From the NCBI GenBank assembly GCA_019749945.1, contig JAIEPF010000018.1:1-51696 (forward strand): DNA of 51,696 nucleotides, in the 5' to 3' direction. The position numbers and the translations under genes were made by a program. This stretch comes from Burkholderiales bacterium. GTDB taxonomy: Bacteria; Pseudomonadota; Gammaproteobacteria; Burkholderiales; SG8-41. Below the pieces are notes generated by a model. The model searched no databases. It saw only the letters and a program-made list of their open reading frames with translations, and had not been told where the DNA came from. Within the stretch, counting starts at the first letter, position 1. Every line of letters begins with the position of its first letter. This document shows, in pieces, positions 43,475 through 50,989 of the stretch.

Positions 43475-44902
43475 ATGGCTGAAACCCATCCGCAATCCGC
43501 GCCGTCGCCGGCCGCACAGACTGTCGCCGCACTGGTCGCCCGCGCGCGCAAGGCGCAGGCCGCGATCGCAAAACATACCCAGGCGCAGCTCGACGAGCTG
43601 GTCACCGCCGCCGGCTGGGCGATCATGGAACCCGGCCGCAACCGGATGCTCGCCGAGATCGCGGTGCGCGACACCGGCCTCGGTAACGTCGCCGACAAGA
43701 TCAACAAAAACCACCGCAAGACCCTCGGCCTGCTGCGCGACCTGCAGGGGGCGATCTCCACCGGCGTACTTGCCGAGCACCCGGAACTGGGCATCACCGA
43801 AATCGCGCGCCCGGTCGGCGTCGTCGCCGCGGTCGTGCCCTCCACCAATCCGGGCGCGACACCGGCCAACAACATCATCAACGCGCTGAAATGCGGCAAT
43901 GCCGTGATCCTGTCACCCTCGCCCAAGGGCTGCTCGACGGCGGCGAAACTGCTGGAGTTCATCCATGCCGAATTCGCGCGCATCGGCGCACCCGCCGACC
44001 TGGTGCAGACGCTGCCGCCGCCGGTGACCAAGGAACTGAGCCAGGAACTGATGAAACAGGCCGACCTGGTGGTCGTCACCGGCTCCCAGGCCAATGTGCG
44101 CGCCGGTTATTCCAGCGGCACGCCGGCGCTGGGCGTGGGGGCCGGCAATGTCGCGGTGATCGTCGATGAATCGGCCGACCTTGCCGATGCCGCCGGAAAA
44201 ATCATGCGTTCGAAGATTTTCGACAACGCCACCAGCTGCTCCTCCGAAAACAGCCTGATCATCCATGCCGCCGTGTATGAGCGCATGATCGAGGCACTGA
44301 CGGATGCCGGCGGAGCGCTGCTCACGGCGGAAGAAAAAGCCGTGCTGCAGGCCGCGATGTTCCCCGGCGGCAAACTCTCTCCGGCCGTCACCGCGCAATC
44401 CGTCGCCAAAATCTGCGCAGTTGCGGGCCTCACCCGCCCCGCGCTGGTCAACGCGAAGTGCCTGATGGTGGAAGAAAAAAATACCGGAAAGGCCGCACCC
44501 TTCTCCGGCGAAAAACTGTCGCCGGTGCTGACGCTCTACAAGGCCAATGATTTCGACCACGCCTTCAGCACGCTGCGCGCCATTTACGACTACCAGGGCG
44601 ACGGCCACTCCTGCGGCATACACACAAAAAATAATGAACAAATTCAAAGGCTTGGAATGGAAATGACAGTCTGCCGCGTGATCGTCAACCAGGCCCATGC
44701 CATCGCCAACGGCGGCAACTTCGACAACGGCCTGCCGTTCTCGCTGACCATGGGCTGCGGTACCTGGGGCGGCAACAGCTTCTCGGAAAACCTGAACTAC
44801 AAACACTTCATGAACACCACGCGCATCGTGCGCGTGATCCCGCCGCGTGAACCTTCGGTGGATGACATCTTCAGCGCTTATCGCAAAAAATACGGGGCTT
44901 AA
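43475..44902 (+). CDS. CoA-acylating aldehyde dehydrogenase, sulfoacetaldehyde dehydrogenase (SauS)-like
   Basis: Protein of 475 residues. The catalytic Cys is Cys255 in NATSCSSENS, and PVGVVAAVVPSTNP and GVGAGNVAVIVDE are marks of the acylating aldehyde dehydrogenases (AdhE, PduP, SauS group). The C-terminus GTWGGNSFSENLNYKHFMNTTRIVR and DIFSAYRKKYG is as in SauS of Cupriavidus, which converts sulfoacetyl-CoA to sulfoacetaldehyde. The next gene encodes an acyl-CoA ligase, matching the SauS-SauT pairing. Sulfoacetate as substrate is inference. Codons for HTKNNEQIQRLGME near residue 385 are AT-rich relative to the gene. Confidence 0.82.
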   Translation: MAETHPQSAPSPAAQTVAALVARARKAQAAIAKHTQAQLDELVTAAGWAIMEPGRNRMLAEIAVRDTGLGNVADKINKNHRKTLGLLRDLQGAISTGVLAEHPELGITEIARPVGVVAAVVPSTNPGATPANNIINALKCGNAVILSPSPKGCSTAAKLLEFIHAEFARIGAPADLVQTLPPPVTKELSQELMKQADLVVVTGSQANVRAGYSSGTPALGVGAGNVAVIVDESADLADAAGKIMRSKIFDNATSCSSENSLIIHAAVYERMIEALTDAGGALLTAEEKAVLQAAMFPGGKLSPAVTAQSVAKICAVAGLTRPALVNAKCLMVEEKNTGKAAPFSGEKLSPVLTLYKANDFDHAFSTLRAIYDYQGDGHSCGIHTKNNEQIQRLGMEMTVCRVIVNQAHAIANGGNFDNGLPFSLTMGCGTWGGNSFSENLNYKHFMNTTRIVRVIPPREPSVDDIFSAYRKKYGA

Positions 44903-44915
44903 AAACAAGATCTTT

Positions 44916-45022
44916 AGCCACAGAGATCACAGAGGACACAGAGAACTGCAAAAACCATGGCCTCGCAATAACCGAAGTTCTTGAACTTGATTTCCTCTGT
45001 GCTCTCTGTGACCTCTGTGGCT
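44916..45022. repeat. Palindromic repeat of the CACAGAG family, copy 4
   Basis: AGCCACAGAG...CTCTGTGGCT with three units per arm and a longer central loop than the other copies. It fills the spacer between the aldehyde dehydrogenase and acyl-CoA ligase genes. Confidence 0.88.
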
Positions 45023-45060
45023 CGCTTTTGACTTTAGGTTTTTGATCTTTTTCTTCCCTC

Positions 45061-46566
45061 ATGCGAACTATCCGTCATTACGTAGACCTGCGCGCCGCGG
45101 AACAGCCCGCCGCCACCTGGCTGATCGCGCCCGAAACCGGCGCGACGATGAGTTACGCGCAACTGCAGCGCGATTCGCAGGACCTGACCCGTTACCTGCT
45201 CGGCATGGGCCTCGGCAAGGGCGACAAGGTCGCGCTGATGCTGCACAACAGTTACCAGACCGCGCGGCTGCTGATCGGCGTGATGTACGGCGGCTTCATG
45301 GTCGCGCCGCTGAACCTGCTGGCCCAGCCTTCGCAACTGGCCTATGTGCTGGAACACTCCGACACCCGCGTCGTGTTCACCAGCGCGGAATTCGCCGAAC
45401 GGCTGAAGGCTGCGCTGACCGGGATCAACCGCGACATCGGCGTCATCGCCATCGACCCCGATGCCAGGGAAATTTTCGACCGGGCCGCGCTGCCCGAGGT
45501 GAAGCTGCCGGAAGTCACCGAAACCGACGACGCGCTGCTGATGTACACCTCCGGCACCACCGGCAAACCCAAGGGCTGCGTGTTATCCAACCGCAGCGTC
45601 TGCGCCGGTGGCGAATTCACCAGCGCCGCGCATGAACTCAAGGCTACAGACCGCGTGTTGTGCGCAATGCCGCTGTACCACATCAACGGCCAGATCGTGA
45701 CCGCCGTAGCCCCCCTGGTGCACGGCGGCAGCGTGGTGATGCCGCACCGTTTCAGCGTCAGCAATTACTGGGAGTTGGTGGCCATGCATCACTGCACCTG
45801 GATCAACGTGGTGCCGACCATCATCGCCTACCTGTTGAACGCGCCGACACCGAAGGACAAAGGGCTCGATGCCTCAGGCGTCAAATTCTGCCGCTCGGCT
45901 TCCGCCCCGCTGCCGCCGGAGCTGCACCGCGCCTTCGAGGACAAATTCGGCATCGGCATCATCGAAACCTTCGGCATGACCGAGACCAACGCACCCTGTT
46001 TCACCAATCCGTACGACCCGGCAAAACGCAAGATCGGCAGCCCCGGCACCGCCTTCGGCAACGAAGCCAAGGTGATCGATCCAGTCACCGGCAAAGAGCA
46101 GCCGCGCGGCACGCCCGGCGAACTGATGATACGCGGCGACAACGTGATGACGGGTTACTACAAGGATCCGGAAAACACCGCAAAGACGCTGGAGCCCGAC
46201 GGCTGGATGCACAGCGGAGATCTGGGTTACATGGACGAGGACGGTTTCGTCTTTGTCACCGGCCGCATCAAGGAACTGATCATCAAGGGCGGGGAGAACA
46301 TCGCGCCGCGCGAGATCGACGAGGCGCTGCTGAAACATCCCGCCGTGCTCGAAGCCGCCGCGGTCGGCATACCGGATGCCCACTACGGGCAGGAGATCAT
46401 GGCCTGCGTGATTTTGAAGCCCGGCGCGGAGTGTTCGGCGGAAGCGCTGGCGGCGTTTTCACGGCAGGAACTCGGCAAATACAAGACGCCGAAGATCATC
46501 AAGTTCGTCACCGAACTGCCGAAGGGGCCGTCGGGGAAGGTGCAGCGGCTGAAGTTGCTGGAATAA
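45061..46566 (+). CDS. AMP-forming acyl-CoA ligase (possible sulfoacetate-CoA ligase, SauT-like)
   Basis: Protein of 501 residues of the ANL family. The ATP-binding loop is MYTSGTTGKPKGC near 161-173, then TFGMTETNAP, GWMHSGDLGYMDEDGF and GRIKELIIKGGENIAPREIDE, with the catalytic Lys in GPSGKVQR near the C-terminus. It activates a carboxylate as its CoA thioester. Following the acylating aldehyde dehydrogenase gene, it could supply the acyl-CoA which that enzyme reduces, as in sulfoacetate use; other short carboxylates are equally possible. The sauU transporter and sauR regulator are not beside it. Confidence 0.82.
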   Translation: MRTIRHYVDLRAAEQPAATWLIAPETGATMSYAQLQRDSQDLTRYLLGMGLGKGDKVALMLHNSYQTARLLIGVMYGGFMVAPLNLLAQPSQLAYVLEHSDTRVVFTSAEFAERLKAALTGINRDIGVIAIDPDAREIFDRAALPEVKLPEVTETDDALLMYTSGTTGKPKGCVLSNRSVCAGGEFTSAAHELKATDRVLCAMPLYHINGQIVTAVAPLVHGGSVVMPHRFSVSNYWELVAMHHCTWINVVPTIIAYLLNAPTPKDKGLDASGVKFCRSASAPLPPELHRAFEDKFGIGIIETFGMTETNAPCFTNPYDPAKRKIGSPGTAFGNEAKVIDPVTGKEQPRGTPGELMIRGDNVMTGYYKDPENTAKTLEPDGWMHSGDLGYMDEDGFVFVTGRIKELIIKGGENIAPREIDEALLKHPAVLEAAAVGIPDAHYGQEIMACVILKPGAECSAEALAAFSRQELGKYKTPKIIKFVTELPKGPSGKVQRLKLLE

Positions 46567-46621
46567 GCCCGGCAGTAAGTGATGACGGTGATTCAAAAAC
46601 CGGTTCAGCGCGAATACGGTT

Positions 46622-48109
46622 TCAACCTTTCAACTCCGCCGCCACACTCCGCAACTGTTCCAGTGCACTCTCCAGATCGTCGATGATCTCCTGCGCCAGC
46701 ACATCCGGCTCTGGCAGGTTGTCGGAATCTTCCAGGCTTTTGTCCTTCAGCCAGAAGATGTCGAGGTTCAGCTTGTCGCGCTTCAGCAGTTCGTCGTAAT
46801 CGAAGCAACGCCAACGCCCTTCCGGATTCTTGTCGCTCCACAGCGCCTTGCGCTCATGGCGATTCTTGACGTTGTAGCAGGCGACGAACTCCTCAAGGTC
46901 TGCAGGCTTGAGCGGATTGGTCTTCAACGTGAAATGCATGTTGGTGCGCAGGTCGAACACCCACAGCTTGTTGGTCCACGCCGCCTCCTGCGCGGGCTTG
47001 GCATCGAAGAACAGCACATTCGCCTTGACGCCCTGCGCGTAGAAAATACCTGTCGGCAATCGCAGCAGCGTATGCACATCGAATTGCTTCAGCAGATTGC
47101 GGCGCACGGTTTCGCCCGAGCCGCCTTCAAACAACACGTTATCAGGAACCACCACTGCCGCGCGGCCATTCACCTCCAGCAGCGTCTTGATGTGCTGGAG
47201 GAAATTAAGCTGCTTGTTCTTGGTCGACGTCCAGAAATCCTGTCGCTCGTACGAGGTATCTTCCTTTTCCAAATCGCCTTCTTCGTTGACGATGGAAATA
47301 CTGCTTTTCTTGCCGAAGGGCGGATTGGTCAGCACCATGCTGAAACGGTCGCCGGGATCGGCGGCCAGGCTGTCCACGCCCGAGCGCACCGGGCACGGAT
47401 CGGCATTGATGCCGTGCAGATACATATTCATCACGCACAGTCGCCCGGTCCCCGGCACCAGTTCCCAGCCATGTACAAATTTCTCGCGCAAGTGCTTTTT
47501 CTGATCGGGGTCGAGCTTCTTGCCGTATTGCCGCGACACCCACTCATGCGCCGCCAGCAAAAAGCCGCCGGTCCCGCAGGCCGGATCACACACCGTTTCA
47601 TCCGGCCTGGGCTGCATCACCTCCACAATCGCCTTGATTAATTCACGCGGCGTGAAGTACTGACCCGCGCCCTTGGGTGACTCCGCAGCGCTCTTCGCCA
47701 GCAAGCCTTCGTAAATGTCGCCTTTGACATCCGCCTCCAGCGACATCCACTGTTCCGGCTCGATCAGATCAACGATCAGCCGCTTCAGCGTCGCCGGGTT
47801 CTGGATGTCCTGCCGCGCCTTCTTGAAAATCTCGCCGAGCATCCCCGGCTTCTTGCTAAGTTCTTCCAGCACATGGCGGTAATGCACCTCCAGTTCATCA
47901 CCGTCCTTGGCCAGCAGACTCGCCCAACCTAATTTCGCAGGCACTATGGCAGGGCGGTTAAATGGCGGGAGCGTCTGCTCATGTGCCATCTTCAGGAACA
48001 GCAGAAAGGTGATCTGCTCCGTGTAGGCCATGTACGACAGCCCGTCATCGCGCAGCACATGCGCAAAATTCCAGGCCTTGTTGACGATTTGCTGTGAGGT
48101 ATTACTCAT
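46622..48109 (-). CDS. hsdM: Type I restriction-modification DNA methyltransferase subunit, solitary
   Basis: Protein of 495 residues. The N-terminal helical HsdM domain is at about 5-140, motif I for AdoMet is DPACGTGGFLLAAHEW, and the N6-adenine catalytic motif IV is TNPPFGKK. The length is normal. It needs an HsdS specificity subunit to act, but no hsdS or hsdR gene follows: the stop lies 55 bases from the convergent ligase gene. The complex may have lost these genes or borrow a distant HsdS. Upstream on the same strand lie abiEii and abiEi, so it belongs to a defence-like cluster. Confidence 0.92.
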   Translation of the reverse strand: MSNTSQQIVNKAWNFAHVLRDDGLSYMAYTEQITFLLFLKMAHEQTLPPFNRPAIVPAKLGWASLLAKDGDELEVHYRHVLEELSKKPGMLGEIFKKARQDIQNPATLKRLIVDLIEPEQWMSLEADVKGDIYEGLLAKSAAESPKGAGQYFTPRELIKAIVEVMQPRPDETVCDPACGTGGFLLAAHEWVSRQYGKKLDPDQKKHLREKFVHGWELVPGTGRLCVMNMYLHGINADPCPVRSGVDSLAADPGDRFSMVLTNPPFGKKSSISIVNEEGDLEKEDTSYERQDFWTSTKNKQLNFLQHIKTLLEVNGRAAVVVPDNVLFEGGSGETVRRNLLKQFDVHTLLRLPTGIFYAQGVKANVLFFDAKPAQEAAWTNKLWVFDLRTNMHFTLKTNPLKPADLEEFVACYNVKNRHERKALWSDKNPEGRWRCFDYDELLKRDKLNLDIFWLKDKSLEDSDNLPEPDVLAQEIIDDLESALEQLRSVAAELKG

Positions 48110-48127
48110 TTATTTAATAAAAACAAA
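48108..48127. repeat. AT-rich TTGTTTTTATT motif at the hsdM start
   Basis: The minus strand reads TTTGTTTTTATTAAATAAAT and runs into the ATG of hsdM. One of the dispersed AT-rich motifs listed in the findings; here it could serve as an upstream AT-rich element for hsdM expression. Confidence 0.35.
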
Positions 48128-48156
48128 TAGTTATTAATTTTTTTCCACAAGGAGAC

Positions 48157-48239
48157 ACCGACCACCATGTCGGTAGTGTGCGCCTCCCTTAACGGCATGC
48201 TGGTCATCATCATGATGATGATCTAACCGACACACTACC
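48157..48239. promoter_or_regulatory. Structured spacer between abiEii and hsdM
   Basis: Three nested inverted repeats: ACCGAC/GTCGGT (48157-48174), GGTAGTGTG/CACACTACC (48172-48180 with 48231-48239) and an exact 18-base palindrome TCATCATCATGATGATGA (48204-48221). The abiEii stop lies within the right arm. On the minus strand this would form a strong RNA fold before hsdM, which may act as attenuator or processing site. Confidence 0.45.
48167..48226 (+). CDS. Possible 19-residue leader-peptide-like ORF
   Basis: ATG at 48167 opens MSVVCASLNGMLVIIMMMI and a TAA stop; AAGGAG lies 12 bases upstream. The run of Val, Ile, Leu and Met recalls attenuator leader peptides, and hairpins surround it. 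However no plus-strand gene follows (it faces the 3' end of abiEii), so it may be chance or a relic. Low confidence. Confidence 0.2.
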   Translation: MSVVCASLNGMLVIIMMMI

Positions 48240-49161
48240 CATCTATCCGCGACAGCACATCCTCAAGTTTGCCAACCGCATCAGCATGCTTGTCCGGAGA
48301 CATTTGCCCAAGATTTCTTAACTTCCATTGCACAGCAGGCAAATCTTTCGCGTGCGGCACACCCAATAGCCCCCAATCAGGATTCATTTTCTTGAACGAC
48401 ACCAGAAACCGTTTAGCGCCGTCATCCAACATTGAATGAATCACGGAAATCAGGTCCTGCCTGGCTTTTTCCAGATAATCAACCGTAACCGGTTCGACCG
48501 TCATCCCTTTGAATTGCTTCTCATACAAATCGCCAAGCGGCTTGTAAGCGGGATTGATCAAACGGGCGAGCGAGCCATCATGGCTGATCAGATAGACCAA
48601 AAACGCCTTGAACAGCCGGTCCGAGACCCCTTCGTTTTCCAGCAACTGCGCCACATCAAATAAATCGCGCGGGTGCTGCCGGTCAAGCGCAGCGACCAGC
48701 TTGCCAGCATAGATATTCTCAAATGAAAGCGCCGGAGTCTCAGCGAAACCAAACGCTTTTTCCGCATTAGGCACTATGCGCAGATCAGTCTCCGAATAAA
48801 CACTCCCACGCAATACGGGGGTCACTTCAATCTTGATCTCGGCCAAACTATTACGCACGATTAATCCATAAGCACATCCATCCACGCGCTTTGAAACGCG
48901 AACGCCATATGCCGGCGAGCCACTCTCCAATATTCCCTTGATACGCATCATCGCGGCATCAATCTCGCGCAATGCACTTTGGCGATCCGACAAAGGTACA
49001 TAAGCCAGATCGATATCGACGGACAACCGCGGCATATCGCGCACAAAAAGGTTGATTGCCGTCCCGCCCTTCAGTGCAAAGCAACGCTCGGCCGCCACAT
49101 AGGGCAGCACGATCACCAGTAGGCGCACCTGCTGGAAATAAGGATTATCGGGCGTGATCAT
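48235..49161 (-). CDS. abiEii: AbiEii-type nucleotidyltransferase toxin
   Basis: Protein of 308 residues. The nucleotidyltransferase core is FALKGGTAINLFVRDMPRLSVDIDLAYV: GGT followed by Asp-x-Asp, the catalytic pair of the AbiEii family (type IV toxin-antitoxin systems and phage abortive infection). YAGKLVAALDRQHPRDLFDV is the second conserved block. I chose ATG 49161, within the 3' end of abiEi (17-base overlap), because the longer frame has no family similarity upstream. Codon use is AT-richer than core genes, suggesting transfer. Confidence 0.88.
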   Translation of the reverse strand: MITPDNPYFQQVRLLVIVLPYVAAERCFALKGGTAINLFVRDMPRLSVDIDLAYVPLSDRQSALREIDAAMMRIKGILESGSPAYGVRVSKRVDGCAYGLIVRNSLAEIKIEVTPVLRGSVYSETDLRIVPNAEKAFGFAETPALSFENIYAGKLVAALDRQHPRDLFDVAQLLENEGVSDRLFKAFLVYLISHDGSLARLINPAYKPLGDLYEKQFKGMTVEPVTVDYLEKARQDLISVIHSMLDDGAKRFLVSFKKMNPDWGLLGVPHAKDLPAVQWKLRNLGQMSPDKHADAVGKLEDVLSRIDG

Positions 49162-50008
49162 CGAGATCGGCAGGCAACGTGATCCGGTATTTGGGATGCA
49201 GCTTCCCGCCTCTGACCAGCATGCGGTTGCCTTTGCCAAAATCAACCGCCTCAGGGTCAAGGTGCTTGAACCAGGCATGACCATGACGCTCGGCCAGCGC
49301 GAAGAACAGCCGCTTGACCTTGATGCTGCTGCAAGCTTGCAGCAAGGCCATCAGCCGCGATGGTCGCAGGTTCACCAGCCCCTGCATCAGCACATGAGCC
49401 TCGTACACCGACTCGCGTTCGGGCACATCCTGCAACACTTCCAGGATCGCGCGCTCCTCCGACGAATACAGCAGCATCCAGTCACCGTCACCCCAGGTCA
49501 TCGGGCTCAGACCCTGCGCCTCCATCTCCGCGGGCTGTAGAGACTGTCTCTCTCCCTGCGCCGCATTTTGCTGACCGCCTGATTCGAGCAAGGCATGAAA
49601 CATCGCGTCGCTGCGCCACTCAAAACGGACCGGCACCTCCAGCCGTCCTACCCAAGCCACCGGATGATGCGCGCCAAACAACAGGATGGTTTCCGGGCCG
49701 CTCATCTGAACGTAATGACCCAGCCCTCGATGCACCAGCGCAGTCCGTCCGCCGACATGAATCTGGTTTTTCAGCAGCCTTTGCAGGCTCAGCACCACCT
49801 GCTGCCACTTCAGCGGCGATCCAGGACGGCGGTAAACCCCCCGCGCCGGCGATTCGAGCCAGCCGCTGCTGACGTAATGGCTCAGCAGTTGCCGGTAATA
49901 GCCGCGCGCCTTCAACCAATCCGCGGTCGCCAGCAGCCCCGCCGGCAACTCGCCCTGCAGGCGACTCAGCTTGGGTTTATTTGCATTTATGTCATTTTGT
50001 CCAGCCAT
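49145..50008 (-). CDS. abiEi: AbiEi-type antitoxin/transcriptional repressor
   Basis: Protein of 287 residues. The N-terminal winged-helix region (about 15-70: ELPAGLLATADWLKARGYYRQLLSHYVSSGWLE then RGVYRRPGSPLKWQQVVLSLQ) and the long C-terminal antitoxin domain (YSSEERAILEVLQDVP, LRPSRLMALLQACSSIKVKRLFFALAERHGHAWF) fit AbiEi. It would neutralise AbiEii and repress its own promoter. Two matching 15-base palindromes surround its start, supporting autoregulation. It is the first gene of the pair. Confidence 0.88.
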   Translation of the reverse strand: MAGQNDINANKPKLSRLQGELPAGLLATADWLKARGYYRQLLSHYVSSGWLESPARGVYRRPGSPLKWQQVVLSLQRLLKNQIHVGGRTALVHRGLGHYVQMSGPETILLFGAHHPVAWVGRLEVPVRFEWRSDAMFHALLESGGQQNAAQGERQSLQPAEMEAQGLSPMTWGDGDWMLLYSSEERAILEVLQDVPERESVYEAHVLMQGLVNLRPSRLMALLQACSSIKVKRLFFALAERHGHAWFKHLDPEAVDFGKGNRMLVRGGKLHPKYRITLPADLDDHAR

Positions 50009-50014
50009 ACTGGA
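50000..50014. promoter_or_regulatory. Operator-like inverted repeat 1 of abiEi
   Basis: TCCAGCCATACTGGA: arms TCCAG/CTGGA around five bases. It overlaps the abiEi start codon and shares 14 of 15 bases with the site at 50066-50080; both are followed by CTT. Confidence 0.65.
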
Positions 50015-50065
50015 CTTTCTACAGAATTATCAAATTAGAAGCAAGTTTAATAAATCACTAATTTA

Positions 50066-50080
50066 TCCAGTCATACTGGA
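50066..50080. promoter_or_regulatory. Operator-like inverted repeat 2 of abiEi
   Basis: TCCAGTCATACTGGA, the second copy of the palindrome, 66 bases upstream of the first. Known AbiEi repressors bind two inverted repeats in their promoter, so the AT-rich stretch between the sites probably holds the promoter. Confidence 0.65.
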
Positions 50081-50140
50081 CTTATTGTAAGAATCACAAA
50101 CTAATGTGAGCGAGCGCAAACCGATAATAATTAGTAAGTA

Positions 50141-50160
50141 TTTGTTTTTATTAATATTTT
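50141..50160. repeat. AT-rich TTGTTTTTATT motif in spacer
   Basis: TTTGTTTTTATTAATATTTT on the plus strand, next to the stop of the DUF429-like gene. One of the dispersed AT-rich motifs. Confidence 0.35.
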
Positions 50161-50989
50161 AAGAAATCCCCAGTATCCACCCCTCACGCCCGGCAATCCG
50201 TCGCTCCTCGATCGTCAGCGGCGGATTCCAATACCGCTCCAGCGCACCCCGCACCGCCATCTCCTGCAGCCAGCGCGCGACAGCCCAGGCATCGTGTTCA
50301 TCGGCCGTCCGCCCGTCTTTCGGATAGCGGTTGCGGAACACCGACGGATACACCTCGGCGATCACTGATTTTCCCGGCGGCGGCAGCCAGCCATCGAAGG
50401 GCCAGAAATGCACCCGCTCGCCCACCGCATCGCGGACGCGCTTCAGCCACGGTATCCCGGCATGCGTCGATTTCGCCACCGAACCCTGCACATCGAACTG
50501 GAACACGCTTTTCGCCGATGACGTCCAGCGCTCGCACAGGCGGAACTCCCTGCTGCTGCCGGTACGCATGCCCGGCGGCGGCGCGCGGCCCTTGCGTTCG
50601 AGATTGCCGTCGCGCACGAAATCGACATACACATGGTCGCCATCGGTCGGCCAGTGCTGCGTGAAGTCATCGAGAAACTGCGGCCAGGTCGCCAGCCCGT
50701 AACGCTGGAAATAAGCCTCGGGCAACGAAAAGCCGTGGTCAATGCCCGCAACAAAACACTGCCCGTCTTCCACCAGACCGATCAGCCAGTGCGCGATCTC
50801 GTTGCGTGTCCAGTAGCGCGGCAATGAGTGGCCGACAACACCCGCCGCGCGCGCTGCGGCAATTGCCGGGGTAGCCACGCGCTCGGGCAACCGGCCCGGC
50901 GTCGCGGCATACACCTGCAGGGTTTTCAGGCGCGCGGTCGGCGTTTCAGCGCCGGAGTAGTCAATGCCAATGAAATAATCAAAAGGCAT
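50159..50989 (-). CDS. DUF429-like protein, predicted RNase H-like fold
   Basis: Protein of 276 residues from ATG 50989, which overlaps the stop of the upstream gene (ATGA) and is preceded by AGGTGG. The N-terminus YFIGIDYSGAETP and the C-terminal DEHDAWAVARWLQE recall the acidic residues of RNase H-like folds as in DUF429 proteins; catalysis is unproven. The middle has a Trp-rich segment and VIAEVYPSVFRNRYP. Function unknown; position next to AbiE and HsdM suggests an accessory or defence gene. Confidence 0.6.
   Translation of the reverse strand: MPFDYFIGIDYSGAETPTARLKTLQVYAATPGRLPERVATPAIAAARAAGVVGHSLPRYWTRNEIAHWLIGLVEDGQCFVAGIDHGFSLPEAYFQRYGLATWPQFLDDFTQHWPTDGDHVYVDFVRDGNLERKGRAPPPGMRTGSSREFRLCERWTSSAKSVFQFDVQGSVAKSTHAGIPWLKRVRDAVGERVHFWPFDGWLPPPGKSVIAEVYPSVFRNRYPKDGRTADEHDAWAVARWLQEMAVRGALERYWNPPLTIEERRIAGREGWILGIS

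Noticed and set aside
41967..43889. 640-codon plus-strand frame opposite homospermidine synthase
   Set aside because: Antisense shadow; the minus-strand protein matches HSS along its length.
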